Shown here in pieces: positions 9,266 to 18,129 of a stretch of 64,000 bases of DNA. Each line of letters opens with the position of its first letter. The first letter of the stretch is position 1. The stretch comes from Sinimarinibacterium arenosum (GTDB lineage Bacteria > Pseudomonadota > Gammaproteobacteria > Nevskiales > Nevskiaceae), in the NCBI RefSeq assembly GCF_005047655.1, contig NZ_SUKF01000004.1:62001-126000 (forward strand). Direction: 5' to 3'. Position numbers and translations under genes: made by a program. Below the pieces are notes generated by a model. That model searched no databases. It saw nothing but the letters and a program-made list of their open reading frames with translations, and had not been told where the DNA came from.

Positions 9266-9931
9266 TCAGTCGAAGGCGTTGCGAAGAGCGGCGCTGGCAA
9301 TCCACGGAATCAGCGTGAGACTCAGCACCAGGATGGCCGCCAGAAAGTATAGCGGAGCCCCGGCATCCAGACCCTGCTGGGCTGCGCGGACTGCGCCGGT
9401 ACCAAAGATCAGCGCCGGCGTAATCAGCGGCAATACCAGCGCCGGCAATAACAGCCCACCGCGCGGCAAGCCCACCGTCAGAGCAGCCACGAATCCGCCG
9501 ATCAGGCTGATGCACGGCGTTCCCAGCGCAAGCCCAGCGACCAGCGTTGGCACCGAGGCAGATGTCACGCCGAGGCCCACCGCAAGCGGCGCTGCCAGCA
9601 GAACCAGCGGCAGCCCAGTCAACGCCCAGTGACCCAGCAACTTGGCCAGGGCCACGACCGCCAATGGTGTCGCCCCAAGGCAGAGCTGTTCCAAAGTGCC
9701 ATCTTCGAGGTCCGCACGAAACAGCCGCTCCAGCGTTAACAAGGTCGACAACAGCGCCGCAACCCAGAGAATCGCAGGCGCAAATGCCGCGAGTTTCGGG
9801 TCATTGGGTTCTGTCCCCAAGCCAAACAGGGTGACGACCACAATGAAGAAGAACGGCGGCATCAGCCACTCCGTGCGCGCACGCATCGCCAGCAGCAGTT
9901 CGCGTCGAAAAATCGCCAGCATCGCGCTCAT
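9266..9931 (-). CDS. ccmB: Heme exporter protein CcmB (ABC permease)
   Basis: CcmB is the membrane component of the CcmAB ABC transporter, whose ATP hydrolysis releases holo-CcmE from CcmCD. From the ATG at 9931 ([19 protein letters not shown]) the product has 221 residues, close to the E. coli length, and six predicted membrane helices. A start 15 bases further upstream is possible. The chosen ATG overlaps the ccmA stop by four bases, the junction type used throughout this operon. Confidence 0.95.
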   Translation of the reverse strand: MSAMLAIFRRELLLAMRARTEWLMPPFFFIVVVTLFGLGTEPNDPKLAAFAPAILWVAALLSTLLTLERLFRADLEDGTLEQLCLGATPLAVVALAKLLGHWALTGLPLVLLAAPLAVGLGVTSASVPTLVAGLALGTPCISLIGGFVAALTVGLPRGGLLLPALVLPLITPALIFGTGAVRAAQQGLDAGAPLYFLAAILVLSLTLIPWIASAALRNAFD

Positions 9932-10521
9932 CGCTGCAAGGTCCACTCTCGTACTGCGGGCAAATCTTTCGGCAGCGCCTGATGGCTTGTGACGACGGCG
10001 ATGCCGCCACCCTTCAAGTGCTCTGACAGTAAGCCGGCAAATGTCGCAATACCGTCAACGTCGAGGCCATCGAGCGGCTCGTCCAGCAGCCACAACGGGC
10101 GTGGCGCCAGCACCAGACGCGCCAGCGCCGTCCGTCGCTTCTGGCCTGCTGACAAGGTACGAACCGCGCGACGGCGCGCTCCAGCCGGTAGCGCCAATCG
10201 ATCAAGCGCTGGCGCGACACGCTGCACCGCCTGACCGTTGAACTCGCACCAGAAGCGCAGATTCTCGACCGCCGACAGATGCGGGTTCAGGGCATTGCGA
10301 TGTCCGACCCAGTGCAGCGGCAAGGGATCCGGATTGCGGCGCAACACCCCCGCTGCGGGCCGACGCAGCCCCGCCAACACTTCCAGCAGGCTGGATTTTC
10401 CAGCTCCGTTGGCGCCACGCAGATGCATCAGCTCTCCGGCTTCGAGCTGCCAGCAGATGCCCGAGGCCAGCGTTCGGTCACCGCGACTGACGGCCAGCTG
10501 ATCAAGTTCGAGTAAAGGCAC
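9928..10521 (-). CDS. ccmA: Heme exporter ATP-binding protein CcmA
   Basis: CcmA is the cytosolic ATPase of the CcmAB transporter. The 197-residue ABC domain shows a Walker A motif GANGAGKSS (about 35-43), the signature [14 protein letters not shown] and a Walker B segment [13 protein letters not shown]. It is the first gene of a nine-gene ccm operon running to about 3678. It is divergent from folD across about 110 bases, which should hold the operon promoter. I could not assign a convincing -35/-10 pair there. Confidence 0.96.
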   Translation of the reverse strand: MPLLELDQLAVSRGDRTLASGICWQLEAGELMHLRGANGAGKSSLLEVLAGLRRPAAGVLRRNPDPLPLHWVGHRNALNPHLSAVENLRFWCEFNGQAVQRVAPALDRLALPAGARRRAVRTLSAGQKRRTALARLVLAPRPLWLLDEPLDGLDVDGIATFAGLLSEHLKGGGIAVVTSHQALPKDLPAVREWTLQR

Positions 10522-10631
10522 GGGGGTGCAAAGTCATGATGAAGCTGCACAGTTTAAGTGATGCGCCCACACGACGGAGAACCCGTGCATCATCCCATTA
10601 CAATGACGGGGTATTTTCCAAGGCAATCGCC

Positions 10632-11495
10632 ATGACTGCTCAACTGATCGACGGCCGCGCGGTCGCCGCTGCTGTCCTCGACCGCGTCCTGCAAGCAACC
10701 CTCCAGCGCACAGAACGTGGCTTGCGCGCGCCGGCACTGGCAACCGTCCTGGTCGGCAATGACCCCGCCTCCGAAGTGTATGTCCGCAACAAGCGCCTCG
10801 CGTGCGACAAGGTCGGCATTCGATCGATTCCGGTTCATTTCGACGCGGACGTCACGCAAGAAAAGCTATTGACCCGCGTCGATATGCTCAATGCCGACCC
10901 CTTGATCGACGGCGTACTGGTACAGCTGCCGTTACCCCGGCACATCGATGCCACACGCGTGATCGAACGCATTCGCGCTGACAAGGATGTCGACGGATTC
11001 CATCCTTACAATCTCGGGCGCCTCGCCCAGCGGATGCCAACCTTGCGGCCGTGCACGCCGCTTGGTGTGATTGAACTGCTCAAGTCTGTCGGCGAGCCCT
11101 TTAAACGCCGTCACGCGGTGGTTGTTGGCGCCAGCAACCACGTCGGTCGCCCCATGGCCCTGGAACTTCTCCTGACGGGAGCGACCACCACGGTCTGTCA
11201 TCGGTTCACCTACGATCTGGCCGAGGAGGTATCGCGTGCGGATATCGTCGTCGTGGCCGTCGGCCGGCCGGGACTGATACACGGAGACTGGATCAAAGCC
11301 GGAGCCACCGTGATCGATGTGGGCATGAACCGCCTCGCCGACGGCCGCCTTGTCGGAGATTGCGAGTTTGAGCGCGCTCGAGAGCGCGCTGCTTTCATCA
11401 CGCCGGTGCCGGGTGGTGTCGGCACCATGACTGTGGCGATGCTGATGCAGAACACACTGCAAGCCGCCGAGACTGCAGACACGCCGATCTCCTGA
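10632..11495 (+). CDS. folD: Bifunctional methylenetetrahydrofolate dehydrogenase/cyclohydrolase
   Basis: FolD interconverts 5,10-methylene-, methenyl- and 10-formyl-tetrahydrofolate with NADP+. From the ATG at 10632 ([15 protein letters not shown]) the product has 287 residues, the normal length. The catalytic YVRNK motif gives Tyr50 and Lys54, VLVQLPLP contains Gln98, and KDVDGFHP contains Asp121. The NADP-binding loop is [16 protein letters not shown] longer frame begins 96 bases upstream, but the chosen ATG matches the family N-terminus and has an AAGG ribosome site. It supplies one-carbon units together with GlyA at 36713. Confidence 0.97.
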   Translation: MTAQLIDGRAVAAAVLDRVLQATLQRTERGLRAPALATVLVGNDPASEVYVRNKRLACDKVGIRSIPVHFDADVTQEKLLTRVDMLNADPLIDGVLVQLPLPRHIDATRVIERIRADKDVDGFHPYNLGRLAQRMPTLRPCTPLGVIELLKSVGEPFKRRHAVVVGASNHVGRPMALELLLTGATTTVCHRFTYDLAEEVSRADIVVVAVGRPGLIHGDWIKAGATVIDVGMNRLADGRLVGDCEFERARERAAFITPVPGGVGTMTVAMLMQNTLQAAETADTPIS

Positions 11496-11622
11496 AGCAA
11501 ATCAACCCTTCACCTCGGAACACACTCCCCGAAGTCTCCTCGAACTGAACCTGCGGGCATCCGGATTGGTATTCTTTATTACCTAAAACATCAACATCCA
11601 GCTGATCCTCGCAATGATGTAT

Positions 11623-11657
11623 CGTTCATAACTAGGTATTTCGCGAACCAATGAACG
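11623..11657. promoter_or_regulatory. Inverted repeat upstream of the acyl-CoA dehydrogenase, possible operator
   Basis: CGTTCAT at 11623-11629 is repeated as ATGAACG at 11651-11657, separated by 21 bases and lying 9 bases before the dehydrogenase ATG. The flanks extend the symmetry with GATG before and CATC after. The position fits a repressor site for a TetR-like or GntR-like regulator of fatty-acid genes. No such regulator is encoded next to it, so this is only a structural suggestion. Confidence 0.35.
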
Positions 11658-11666
11658 GTAATCATC

Positions 11667-12812
11667 ATGACCCATAGGCACCCCTTTCACACCGAGGAAC
11701 ATGAGGCGTTCCGCCAGCAGGTGCGTCGTTTCGTCGCACAAGAGATCACGCCGAACGTCGAAAGCTGGGAGCATGCCGGCGAACTTCCACGCGAACTGCA
11801 TCGGCGGGCATCGGATGCGGGCCTGCTGCAGATCGGATTTCCCGAGGACTGCGGCGGAGTCCAGGTTCCGGACCTGTTCTATCTCATCGCTATGACCGAG
11901 GAGCTGGCGCGCGCAGGCAGCGGCGGCGTCATCGCCAGCCTGATGTCGCATGGCATTGGATGCCCACCGATCGCGCACGTCGGCACGGCCGAGCAACGCC
12001 AGCGATTTGTTGCGCCCGTACTTGCCGGCGAGCGCATTTCCGCGTTGGCCATTACCGAGCCCTCCGGCGGATCCGATGTTGCCAACCTGAAAACCCGCGC
12101 GGAACTGGATGGCGATCACTATGTCGTCAACGGCAGCAAGATGTTCATTACCTCCGGCATGCGCGCAGACTTCATCACTACTGCCGTGCGCACGGGCGGC
12201 CCCGGCATGGGCGGCATTTCATTGCTGGTAATCGAGGGCGACACACCCGGACTGTCACGCACCCCGTTGAAGAAAATGGGCTGGTGGAGCTCAGATACCG
12301 CGGCATTGTATTTCGACAGCTGCCGCGTTCCGGTGGCCAATCGCATCGGCCCCGAAAACGCCGGGTTCATCGCAATCATGATGAACTTCAACCAGGAACG
12401 CATCATGCTGGCCGCCCAGGCCAGCGCCTTCGCCCAGGTTTGCTATGACGAAGCCCTCGAATATGCAAAGCAGCGCGAAACCTTCGGCAAACCGCTGATC
12501 CGGCAGCAAGTGATCCGCCACAAGCTGACCGATATGCGCATGCGCATCGAGGCTGTCCGCGCCAATCTCGACATGCTGGCCTGGCGCGTCAGTCAACGCC
12601 AGATGCCCATTGCTGAAGTCTGCCTGCTAAAGAACTTTGCCACCACGAGCCTGGAGTGGATCGCCAACGAGGCGATGCAGATTCTCGGCGGTGCCGGCTA
12701 CCTGCAGGGCAGCAAAGTCGAGCGCATTTACCGCGAGACCAAGGTACTGACGATCGGCGGTGGCTCGCAGGAAATCATGAAGGAACTGGCCAGCCGCCAG
12801 CTCGGCTACTGA
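11667..12812 (+). CDS. Acyl-CoA dehydrogenase (branched/long-chain type by catalytic residue position)
   Basis: An FAD-dependent dehydrogenase that introduces a trans-2 double bond into an acyl-CoA and hands electrons to ETF. The 381 residues contain the FAD/substrate motif AITEPSGGSDVANLKT (about 128-143), SGMRADFITTAVRTG, and the C-terminal QILGGAGYLQGSKVERIYRE. At the place of the medium-chain catalytic glutamate the sequence is TIGGGSQEI, with Gly365 there. A glutamate instead sits in FNQERIMLA (Glu244), the helix used by isovaleryl-CoA and long-chain dehydrogenases. That suggests a branched or long substrate, and citronellyl-CoA dehydrogenase (AtuD-like) is a reasonable guess. The gene stands alone after folD with its own upstream inverted repeat. 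ETF and ETF-QO are 13 kb away. Confidence 0.9.
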   Translation: MTHRHPFHTEEHEAFRQQVRRFVAQEITPNVESWEHAGELPRELHRRASDAGLLQIGFPEDCGGVQVPDLFYLIAMTEELARAGSGGVIASLMSHGIGCPPIAHVGTAEQRQRFVAPVLAGERISALAITEPSGGSDVANLKTRAELDGDHYVVNGSKMFITSGMRADFITTAVRTGGPGMGGISLLVIEGDTPGLSRTPLKKMGWWSSDTAALYFDSCRVPVANRIGPENAGFIAIMMNFNQERIMLAAQASAFAQVCYDEALEYAKQRETFGKPLIRQQVIRHKLTDMRMRIEAVRANLDMLAWRVSQRQMPIAEVCLLKNFATTSLEWIANEAMQILGGAGYLQGSKVERIYRETKVLTIGGGSQEIMKELASRQLGY

Positions 12813-12825
12813 CAGGCCGCAAAAT

Positions 12826-12855
12826 GAAACGGGGGCGCCGAAGCGCCCCCGTTTC
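12826..12855. terminator. Perfect 13-bp hairpin, bidirectional terminator
   Basis: GAAACGGGGGCGC at 12826-12838 pairs exactly with GCGCCCCCGTTTC at 12843-12855 around a CGAA tetraloop. It lies between the acyl-CoA dehydrogenase (plus) and the Ig-like lipoprotein (minus, ends 12874), so it can stop both convergent transcripts. The run of U is short, so the long GC stem carries most of the stability. Confidence 0.8.
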
Positions 12856-12873
12856 CATGCCCTATGCACTGCC

Positions 12874-14424
12874 TTACGGCGCGGGAGTTGGCGTCGGGGT
12901 TGGAGTTGGCGTCGGGGTTGGGGTTGGCGGCAGCACCGCATCACCGCAGGCTGCCCACACCTGAACATCGGCCAGCGCCGAGGCGATACCCGAGTCGAAC
13001 GTCAGCTTGATGCCGTTGTACGGCTTGGTGACCGCATTCTCCGGGATATTGATCAGCGCCAGATCGCTCTCATACGGCCCTGCCAGGGTAGTCCCGAGCA
13101 GCGCAAGACCCAACGGGGTGCTGCCGCCCGCCGGACTCGAACTGTCACCTGTCGGCGTGCCGTTCAGCAGCGTCTCTATCGTCAGCTGCGAGATCACTTC
13201 CGCATTCAGCAGCTGCCCCGCTGGACGCCCGATAATGAAACCAGCCGGCGTACCTGCATCAAACTCCTGACCGGCATTGACCAGAATCGACGCGGTCCCG
13301 AACAGCAGGCCAACCGGCACCTGAATCTCGGCAAAGTTGGTATCGTCGTTGTCGATCAGATTGTTCTCATCGCTGATGTTGCACAGCAGGCACAGCAGCG
13401 GATCCTGCTCGGTCGACACCGTCGCGGCCGGTTCACGCAGCGGGATATTGCACCCGCTGAATGTGACATTGAGCTCGGCACTCGCCGAACCCAACTGGGC
13501 GTCGTTGTATGCCACACCCGGCTTGATCGTCGCCGTGATCGTCGCCGAGCCCTGCTCGACGCCGGTCGCGCGACCAGCTGATTCAGTGGTAATCGCCGGA
13601 TCATCGTTTTCTACCGTGGCGATCAGCACATCGCTGGAGGTCCAGTCGACCTGCGTGTTGATTACATCCTCGCTGCCGTCGCTGTACTGACCGATCGCGT
13701 TAAGCTGAGTCGTATTCCCTTTGGCGACCGACGCAATTGCAGGTTCAACACGAAGCAGTCCATTAAGCACCGCCGCGACCACCGACACCGGGGCGGTTGC
13801 CGTTACCGTGCTTCCCGACGAAGAAAGAGCACTCGCCTGAAGCACCGTATTCCCCTCGGCTTCACCTTTGAACGTTGTCGGGTTACTGGTCGTGCTTGAA
13901 AATGACCCGATCCCATCTGCACTTGAGGTCCAGGTTACGCCACTGGTGATGGTTCTCGGCGTACTAGAGTCAGTGTAGGTCCCGCGTGCCACGAAGCTCT
14001 GCTGAGCCCCCCGCGGCAGCGTCTTGCTCGACGGATCGATCGTCATGCTCACCAGCGCCGGCGCGGTGATGTCGAGAATCGCAGTCGAAGTCTTGCCGTC
14101 AAACACGGCCTTGACTTCGACACGCCCCTGCGCCTTGGTGGTCACCAAGCCGTCACCGTCGATATCCGCCTTCGCCGTCGGATCGGTCGACCATGTCACA
14201 TTATTCAACGGCACGGCACGTGTGGCCGTCGACGATCCGGGCGGCGTGGTGTAGATGCCGTTGGCAACAAACTGCTGCGTCTGCCCCAGCGCCAGCGTCT
14301 TCGTTGCCGGCGCCACTTCGATTCGCTGCAGCTCAGGCGTGAAATCCGGACTTTGAATACTGCCATCACCGCAGCCCGCCAGAATCAGCGCGCAGATGAC
14401 AGCCCCTACTCTCATTACTCGCAT
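12874..14424 (-). CDS. Ig-like (Big_2) repeat lipoprotein with a C-terminal four-cysteine module and Pro-Thr tail
   Basis: A 516-residue predicted lipoprotein. The signal peptide ends in the lipobox LAGC with Cys18, followed by GDGSIQSPDF; Gly and Asp at +2 and +3 fit outer-membrane export. About three bacterial Ig-like group 2 repeats follow (motifs such as VEVAP, QFVANGIYT, VTWSTDP). From about 330 comes a roughly 170-residue module with CNIPLRE, LCLLCNISDENNLIDND, GFIIGRPAGQLLNAEV and PYNGIKLTFDSG, ending DVQVWAACGD. The last 18 residues are a (TP)n tail. The start at 14424 has AGGAG 8 bases upstream. It is divergent from a longer paralogue at 14548 with nearly the same N-terminus. The function is unknown; surface adhesion or matrix is likely from the fold. 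Confidence 0.85.
   Translation of the reverse strand: MRVMRVGAVICALILAGCGDGSIQSPDFTPELQRIEVAPATKTLALGQTQQFVANGIYTTPPGSSTATRAVPLNNVTWSTDPTAKADIDGDGLVTTKAQGRVEVKAVFDGKTSTAILDITAPALVSMTIDPSSKTLPRGAQQSFVARGTYTDSSTPRTITSGVTWTSSADGIGSFSSTTSNPTTFKGEAEGNTVLQASALSSSGSTVTATAPVSVVAAVLNGLLRVEPAIASVAKGNTTQLNAIGQYSDGSEDVINTQVDWTSSDVLIATVENDDPAITTESAGRATGVEQGSATITATIKPGVAYNDAQLGSASAELNVTFSGCNIPLREPAATVSTEQDPLLCLLCNISDENNLIDNDDTNFAEIQVPVGLLFGTASILVNAGQEFDAGTPAGFIIGRPAGQLLNAEVISQLTIETLLNGTPTGDSSSPAGGSTPLGLALLGTTLAGPYESDLALINIPENAVTKPYNGIKLTFDSGIASALADVQVWAACGDAVLPPTPTPTPTPTPTPTPAP
12884..12931 (-). repeat. Hexanucleotide tandem repeat encoding the Thr-Pro tail
   Basis: Eight six-base units (GGAGTT, GGCGTC, GGGGTT and variants on the plus strand) lie in tandem, with an 18-base super-unit present twice (12884-12901 and 12902-12919). 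Read on the minus strand they encode alternating Thr and Pro at the C-terminus of the lipoprotein. Because the unit is a multiple of three, slippage would change tail length without a frameshift. Confidence 0.85.
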
Positions 14425-14547
14425 CGCCCAACTCCTAACGGTTAATCAATCGCCTGAGCGACACTGCGCATTGTGAGTGCGACGCGCACTGGGCTACACT
14501 GGGCAGTGTAACGGTAGGTCAATTTCAAAATCTAGGGATGCTTGTCA

Positions 14548-17391
14548 ATGAAGGGATTTCGGATACTGGTTGCGGCTTGCGCGCTGGTGCTTACGGCCTG
14601 TGGGGACGGCAGCATTCAGAGCCCAGATTTCACGTCGGTACTTAAGTCCATCACGGTCGCGCCGGCATCCGGCACCGTGGCGGCGGGTCTGACTCAGCAA
14701 TATGTTGCGTACGGCGTGTACACGCTTCCGCCGGGCTCCAATCCGACGACTGAAACGCGACCACTCGATAACGTCAGCTGGAGCAGCGAAAATCCCAGCG
14801 TTGCCAGCATCGATTCCGTAAGCGGCTTGGCGACCGCGGTGTCCCAGGGTTCCACGGTCATCTCTGCATCGGCCAACGGCAAGAAAGGGTCGGCCACCCT
14901 GACTGTCGGACCACCCGCGCTGCAGTCACTGACGATTGATCCGAGCACATCGACCATTGCCGTTGATGGCACTGAAACATTGACAGCACGAGGTCGGTTC
15001 TCCGACGGCAGCACGCAGCCGGTAACGGCTGACTGGACATCGGGCAACCCTAATGTCCTGACGGTAGCCGCAGGACCGGCGTCGACGACGACCGCAACCG
15101 GCATCGCCGTAGGATCCACCGTGATCACGGCCACAGCGGTCGGCACCTCGATCGGGGCAACGGCAAACGCAACCGTTCGCGCCAAGGTGACGAGCCTGAC
15201 CATTGTTCCAGACTCTGGAACTTCTCCAGCCGGTCGGCCGTTCCAGTATCAGGCAACCGGCACCGTCAAGTCCGGCCCGTCGACCACTACTCCGGCGAAC
15301 ACAGCGGATGGCAGCCTTACGGGCGTCGTCTGGACGGTGTCCAACGCGCTGGGTGAAACCAATCCGGCCGCCGTTGCCAATATTGACTCCGAGCGCGGTA
15401 TTGCCACCGGCCTGAGAGCAGGCAACGCTGTTGTGACGGCCGCCGTTGACGGATTGACGGACACGGCTGACTTCACGGTAACGCCTGCCGTGCTCGATAA
15501 CCTGACAATCGAACCCACCGATCCCTCGCTGGCGGTCGGCACCGTGGTGACCCTCACCGCACGCGGTGTTTACACGGATGGCATCGCGAAGCCGGTTGCC
15601 GTTGACTGGACGCTTCCCTCTTCGTCCGTTCCGGGAATCGTCACGTTCGATCCGGCCAACGGTTCCTCGACTCAGATCACTGGCCAGGCAGTAGGCACTG
15701 GAACAATCCGTGCGACCGCAGTCAGCGATCCGGCGATTACCGATGAAACCGGAGTTACCGTAACCAGTGCGGTTCTGCAGTCTCTGGTCGGAATCACACC
15801 GCCAACTGCGCGGGTCAATCCCGGCCGCTCTGTCGAGTTCTTCCTGCAGGGTATGTATTCCGACGGTGTCGTTCGCAACATCGACGACAGCCAGGTGACC
15901 TGGACCAGCGGAACAACTGCGGTAGCAACGATCGGTGCCGACGGCGTTGCCACTGGCGTGATGGAAGGCACTTCGACGATTACCGCAACCGCATCCGGTG
16001 TCAGCGGCAGCGAGACGGCACAGCTGACGGTGACTGAATCGGCATGCACCACGCCATTGCTGACTGCAGACGGCGCGACAGTCGAAGGCATCTCCACGGG
16101 GCTCTGTATCGGTTGCTCGCTGAGCGATGGCGCCGCCATCATCGACGGCTCCGATCAGACCTTCGGGACGCTTTCGACAACGGTCGGCCTCATTGACGCC
16201 ACGATGTCGGCCGCAGTGACGGCCAATGCCAATCCGAACTACACGATTCCATTCGCTGCCGGCAGCAACGCGGGGTTCGTGATCGGCCAACCTGTCGGCT
16301 CCCTCGTACTCGCAGAACTTCTGGCGCAGCTGAGAGTGTCGACCTTGCTCGGCGGCGCAATCCAGGAATCCTCGGGAGACCTGATCCCGCTACGCGTCGA
16401 TCTTCTGGGGATTCAGCTGCTGGGCGGACAAAGCAGCGACGCGGTACTGGTGTCGATTCAGACCAGCGCACCCTATGACGGCGTGGCACTGACGCTCCTT
16501 TCGGGCGCTGCGTCTGCACTGACTGACGTTCAGGTCTTCCAGGCCTGCGGCACCGTGGTACCGCCAGTGCAGACCAACCTGGCCAAGCTGACGCGGATCG
16601 AACCCGCCAACGGCGCTGTCATCGCTGGACAGACGAAGAACTTTGTCGCCTACGGCGTTCTTGCCAATGGCGACGAAGTTGAGATCGCCGACGCCGATCT
16701 GAACTGGTCGATTGACAACACCGCAGTGGCAACCGTTGATGTCAATGGACTGCTGACGGCGGTGTCGGCCGGAACCGCCAAGGTCACGGCCACCCTGAAG
16801 GCGAATGTGGCCGCAAGCGGCACGCCACGCACCATCACAACTGATGTCACTGTCGTGGACGGTGCGTGCACCACGCGCTTCCTGTCCGCGAATGGGGCGA
16901 AAGTCGCAAGTGATGTTACCGGCCTCTGCCTGTTCTGCAACGTCGCCAACACGTCGAATGTCATTGATGGCCAGTTGCAGACAGCAGCGACGATGACGGT
17001 TCCGGTGAGCCTGCTGGGAGGCAGCACATCGATCACCGTTACCTTGCCTGATGCCGCACCCGTTCTGCCGGCAGGCCCGTCGACCGGCTTTGTGCTCGGA
17101 CGCCCGGCCGGCAACATATTGACGGCAGAACTGCTATCCAGCCTGACGGTCGATACCCTGCTGAATGGCGTTGTCCAGGAAAGCACGGGGCCGATCATCC
17201 CGTTGCGTCTGGATCTGTTGGGCATCTCGGTTGTCGACGGCAGTCAGATTCTGCTTGCGTCACTTCCGACCACACTGCCCTACAACGGCATTCAGCTGAC
17301 ATTTAATTCTGGAATTGCTACAGCGCTGAGCAACGTGCTGGTCTATGACGCCTGCGCGGTGGCAGATCCGACGCTGGCGCTGGCGCCGTAA
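14548..17391 (+). CDS. Large Ig-like (Big_2) repeat lipoprotein with two four-cysteine modules
   Basis: A 947-residue predicted lipoprotein with lipobox LTAC (Cys18) followed by GDGSIQSPDFTSVL, nearly identical to the start of the divergent paralogue. Five or so Ig-like group 2 repeats follow, each with a hydrophobic strand, a GxYSDG-type turn, VTWTSG-like strand and a GxxxVTAT ending. The roughly 170-residue cysteine module occurs twice, at about 500-670 and 760-935. Its marks are CTTPLLTADGA with LCIGCSLSDGAAIIDG, and CTTRFLSANGA with LCLFCNVANTSNVIDG. Both copies continue with GF(V)xGxPxGxxxxAELL and end in PYxGxxLTxxSG...Cys. The frame also opens at a TTG at 14542, but the ATG at 14548 has AGGG ten bases upstream. 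The role is not known; a secreted surface protein is likely. Confidence 0.86.
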   Translation: MKGFRILVAACALVLTACGDGSIQSPDFTSVLKSITVAPASGTVAAGLTQQYVAYGVYTLPPGSNPTTETRPLDNVSWSSENPSVASIDSVSGLATAVSQGSTVISASANGKKGSATLTVGPPALQSLTIDPSTSTIAVDGTETLTARGRFSDGSTQPVTADWTSGNPNVLTVAAGPASTTTATGIAVGSTVITATAVGTSIGATANATVRAKVTSLTIVPDSGTSPAGRPFQYQATGTVKSGPSTTTPANTADGSLTGVVWTVSNALGETNPAAVANIDSERGIATGLRAGNAVVTAAVDGLTDTADFTVTPAVLDNLTIEPTDPSLAVGTVVTLTARGVYTDGIAKPVAVDWTLPSSSVPGIVTFDPANGSSTQITGQAVGTGTIRATAVSDPAITDETGVTVTSAVLQSLVGITPPTARVNPGRSVEFFLQGMYSDGVVRNIDDSQVTWTSGTTAVATIGADGVATGVMEGTSTITATASGVSGSETAQLTVTESACTTPLLTADGATVEGISTGLCIGCSLSDGAAIIDGSDQTFGTLSTTVGLIDATMSAAVTANANPNYTIPFAAGSNAGFVIGQPVGSLVLAELLAQLRVSTLLGGAIQESSGDLIPLRVDLLGIQLLGGQSSDAVLVSIQTSAPYDGVALTLLSGAASALTDVQVFQACGTVVPPVQTNLAKLTRIEPANGAVIAGQTKNFVAYGVLANGDEVEIADADLNWSIDNTAVATVDVNGLLTAVSAGTAKVTATLKANVAASGTPRTITTDVTVVDGACTTRFLSANGAKVASDVTGLCLFCNVANTSNVIDGQLQTAATMTVPVSLLGGSTSITVTLPDAAPVLPAGPSTGFVLGRPAGNILTAELLSSLTVDTLLNGVVQESTGPIIPLRLDLLGISVVDGSQILLASLPTTLPYNGIQLTFNSGIATALSNVLVYDACAVADPTLALAP

Positions 17392-17420
17392 CGGCACACG
17401 CCAAAGCAACGAGGTTGTTC

Positions 17421-17451
17421 AGAGGGGCTCGAAAGAGCCCCTCTTTTTTTT
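17421..17451 (+). terminator. Rho-independent terminator of the large Ig-like lipoprotein
   Basis: AGAGGGGCTC at 17421-17430 pairs with GAGCCCCTCT at 17435-17444 around a GAAA loop and is followed by an unbroken run of T to 17451. It lies 30 bases after the stop codon and is a textbook intrinsic terminator. Confidence 0.95.
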
Positions 17452-18129
17452 GCTTCGGTGCCAGAAATCACGACCGCTCTTTGGTACAGGCCATCAGCGC
17501 GCAACTGACCGCCTGCAGCGTTCAACCAACCTGGTAGCGGCGACGCCTATCCGACGTCTGGACCGGCCTGCCCAATACCGGTCAGCAAAGAGGATTGTCT
17601 CAATTGCAGAATCAGCGGCGTCGCGTTGCAGAACGAACCACCAATAGATCCATCCCCCACCTAAGCCGTGCGACCACGCTTTCGCATGAAATCTCAGCAG
17701 CCGGCTTACCCTCAGCTGGCGCAATAAACACGCCCCACCGATCAGCTGCACCTATTCAATTGCTGGCTCCAATGCCCACGCGTCCGAATTCGCGTCAACG
17801 CAATCGCGCAATCGGAAAACCGACAGGAAGCAGCCGTTACGGAGTCGGCGCGACTGCGGGCGGATATTCTGGGGCAGTGAATCGATAGGAATATGCCTAC
17901 AACACGGCCGAAAGAGCTGATCCACCAGCAATTACGCTCTGTCCGGTTGTTTACTGCGGACCACACGCACCGCATAATGCGTCAAGTTGCAATGAAGAAA
18001 TCTGTTTCCGTTATGTGCTCGGTTTGTTGCGCGATAGGGTGTGATTGCGCTTGAGGCGTTGAAGGAAACAGGCCGGGTACCGGCCTTCGTTGCTGTATAG
18101 GGAACTAGCTCGGGTTTGGAGACATGTAG
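17452..18129. other. Long intergenic region with no convincing gene
   Basis: About 680 bases lie between the lipoprotein terminator and the OmpA-like gene. The short open frames here, on both strands, have no ribosome sites, no recognisable motifs and arginine-rich or mixed compositions typical of chance frames. A small palindrome GGCCGGGTACCGGCC at about 18071-18085 precedes the porin gene and may be part of its leader. I see no tRNA and no mobile-element end. The porin promoter should lie in the last 150 bases. Confidence 0.6.

Noticed and set aside
12884-12931. CRISPR-like or phage repeat
   Set aside because: The units are six bases in tandem without spacers and lie inside a coding frame, so this is a coding microsatellite.
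14926-16290. 454-residue minus-strand frame inside the large lipoprotein
   Set aside because: Shadow of the Ig-like repeats; it lacks a signal peptide, ribosome site or recognisable domain.
17494-17975. Short open frames in the interval before the porin
   Set aside because: They overlap one another on both strands, have no ribosome sites and no recognisable sequence.
18071-18085. GGCCGGGTACCGGCC palindrome as a terminator
   Set aside because: It has a short loop and no U tract, and there is no gene just upstream to terminate. It is more likely part of the porin leader or chance.
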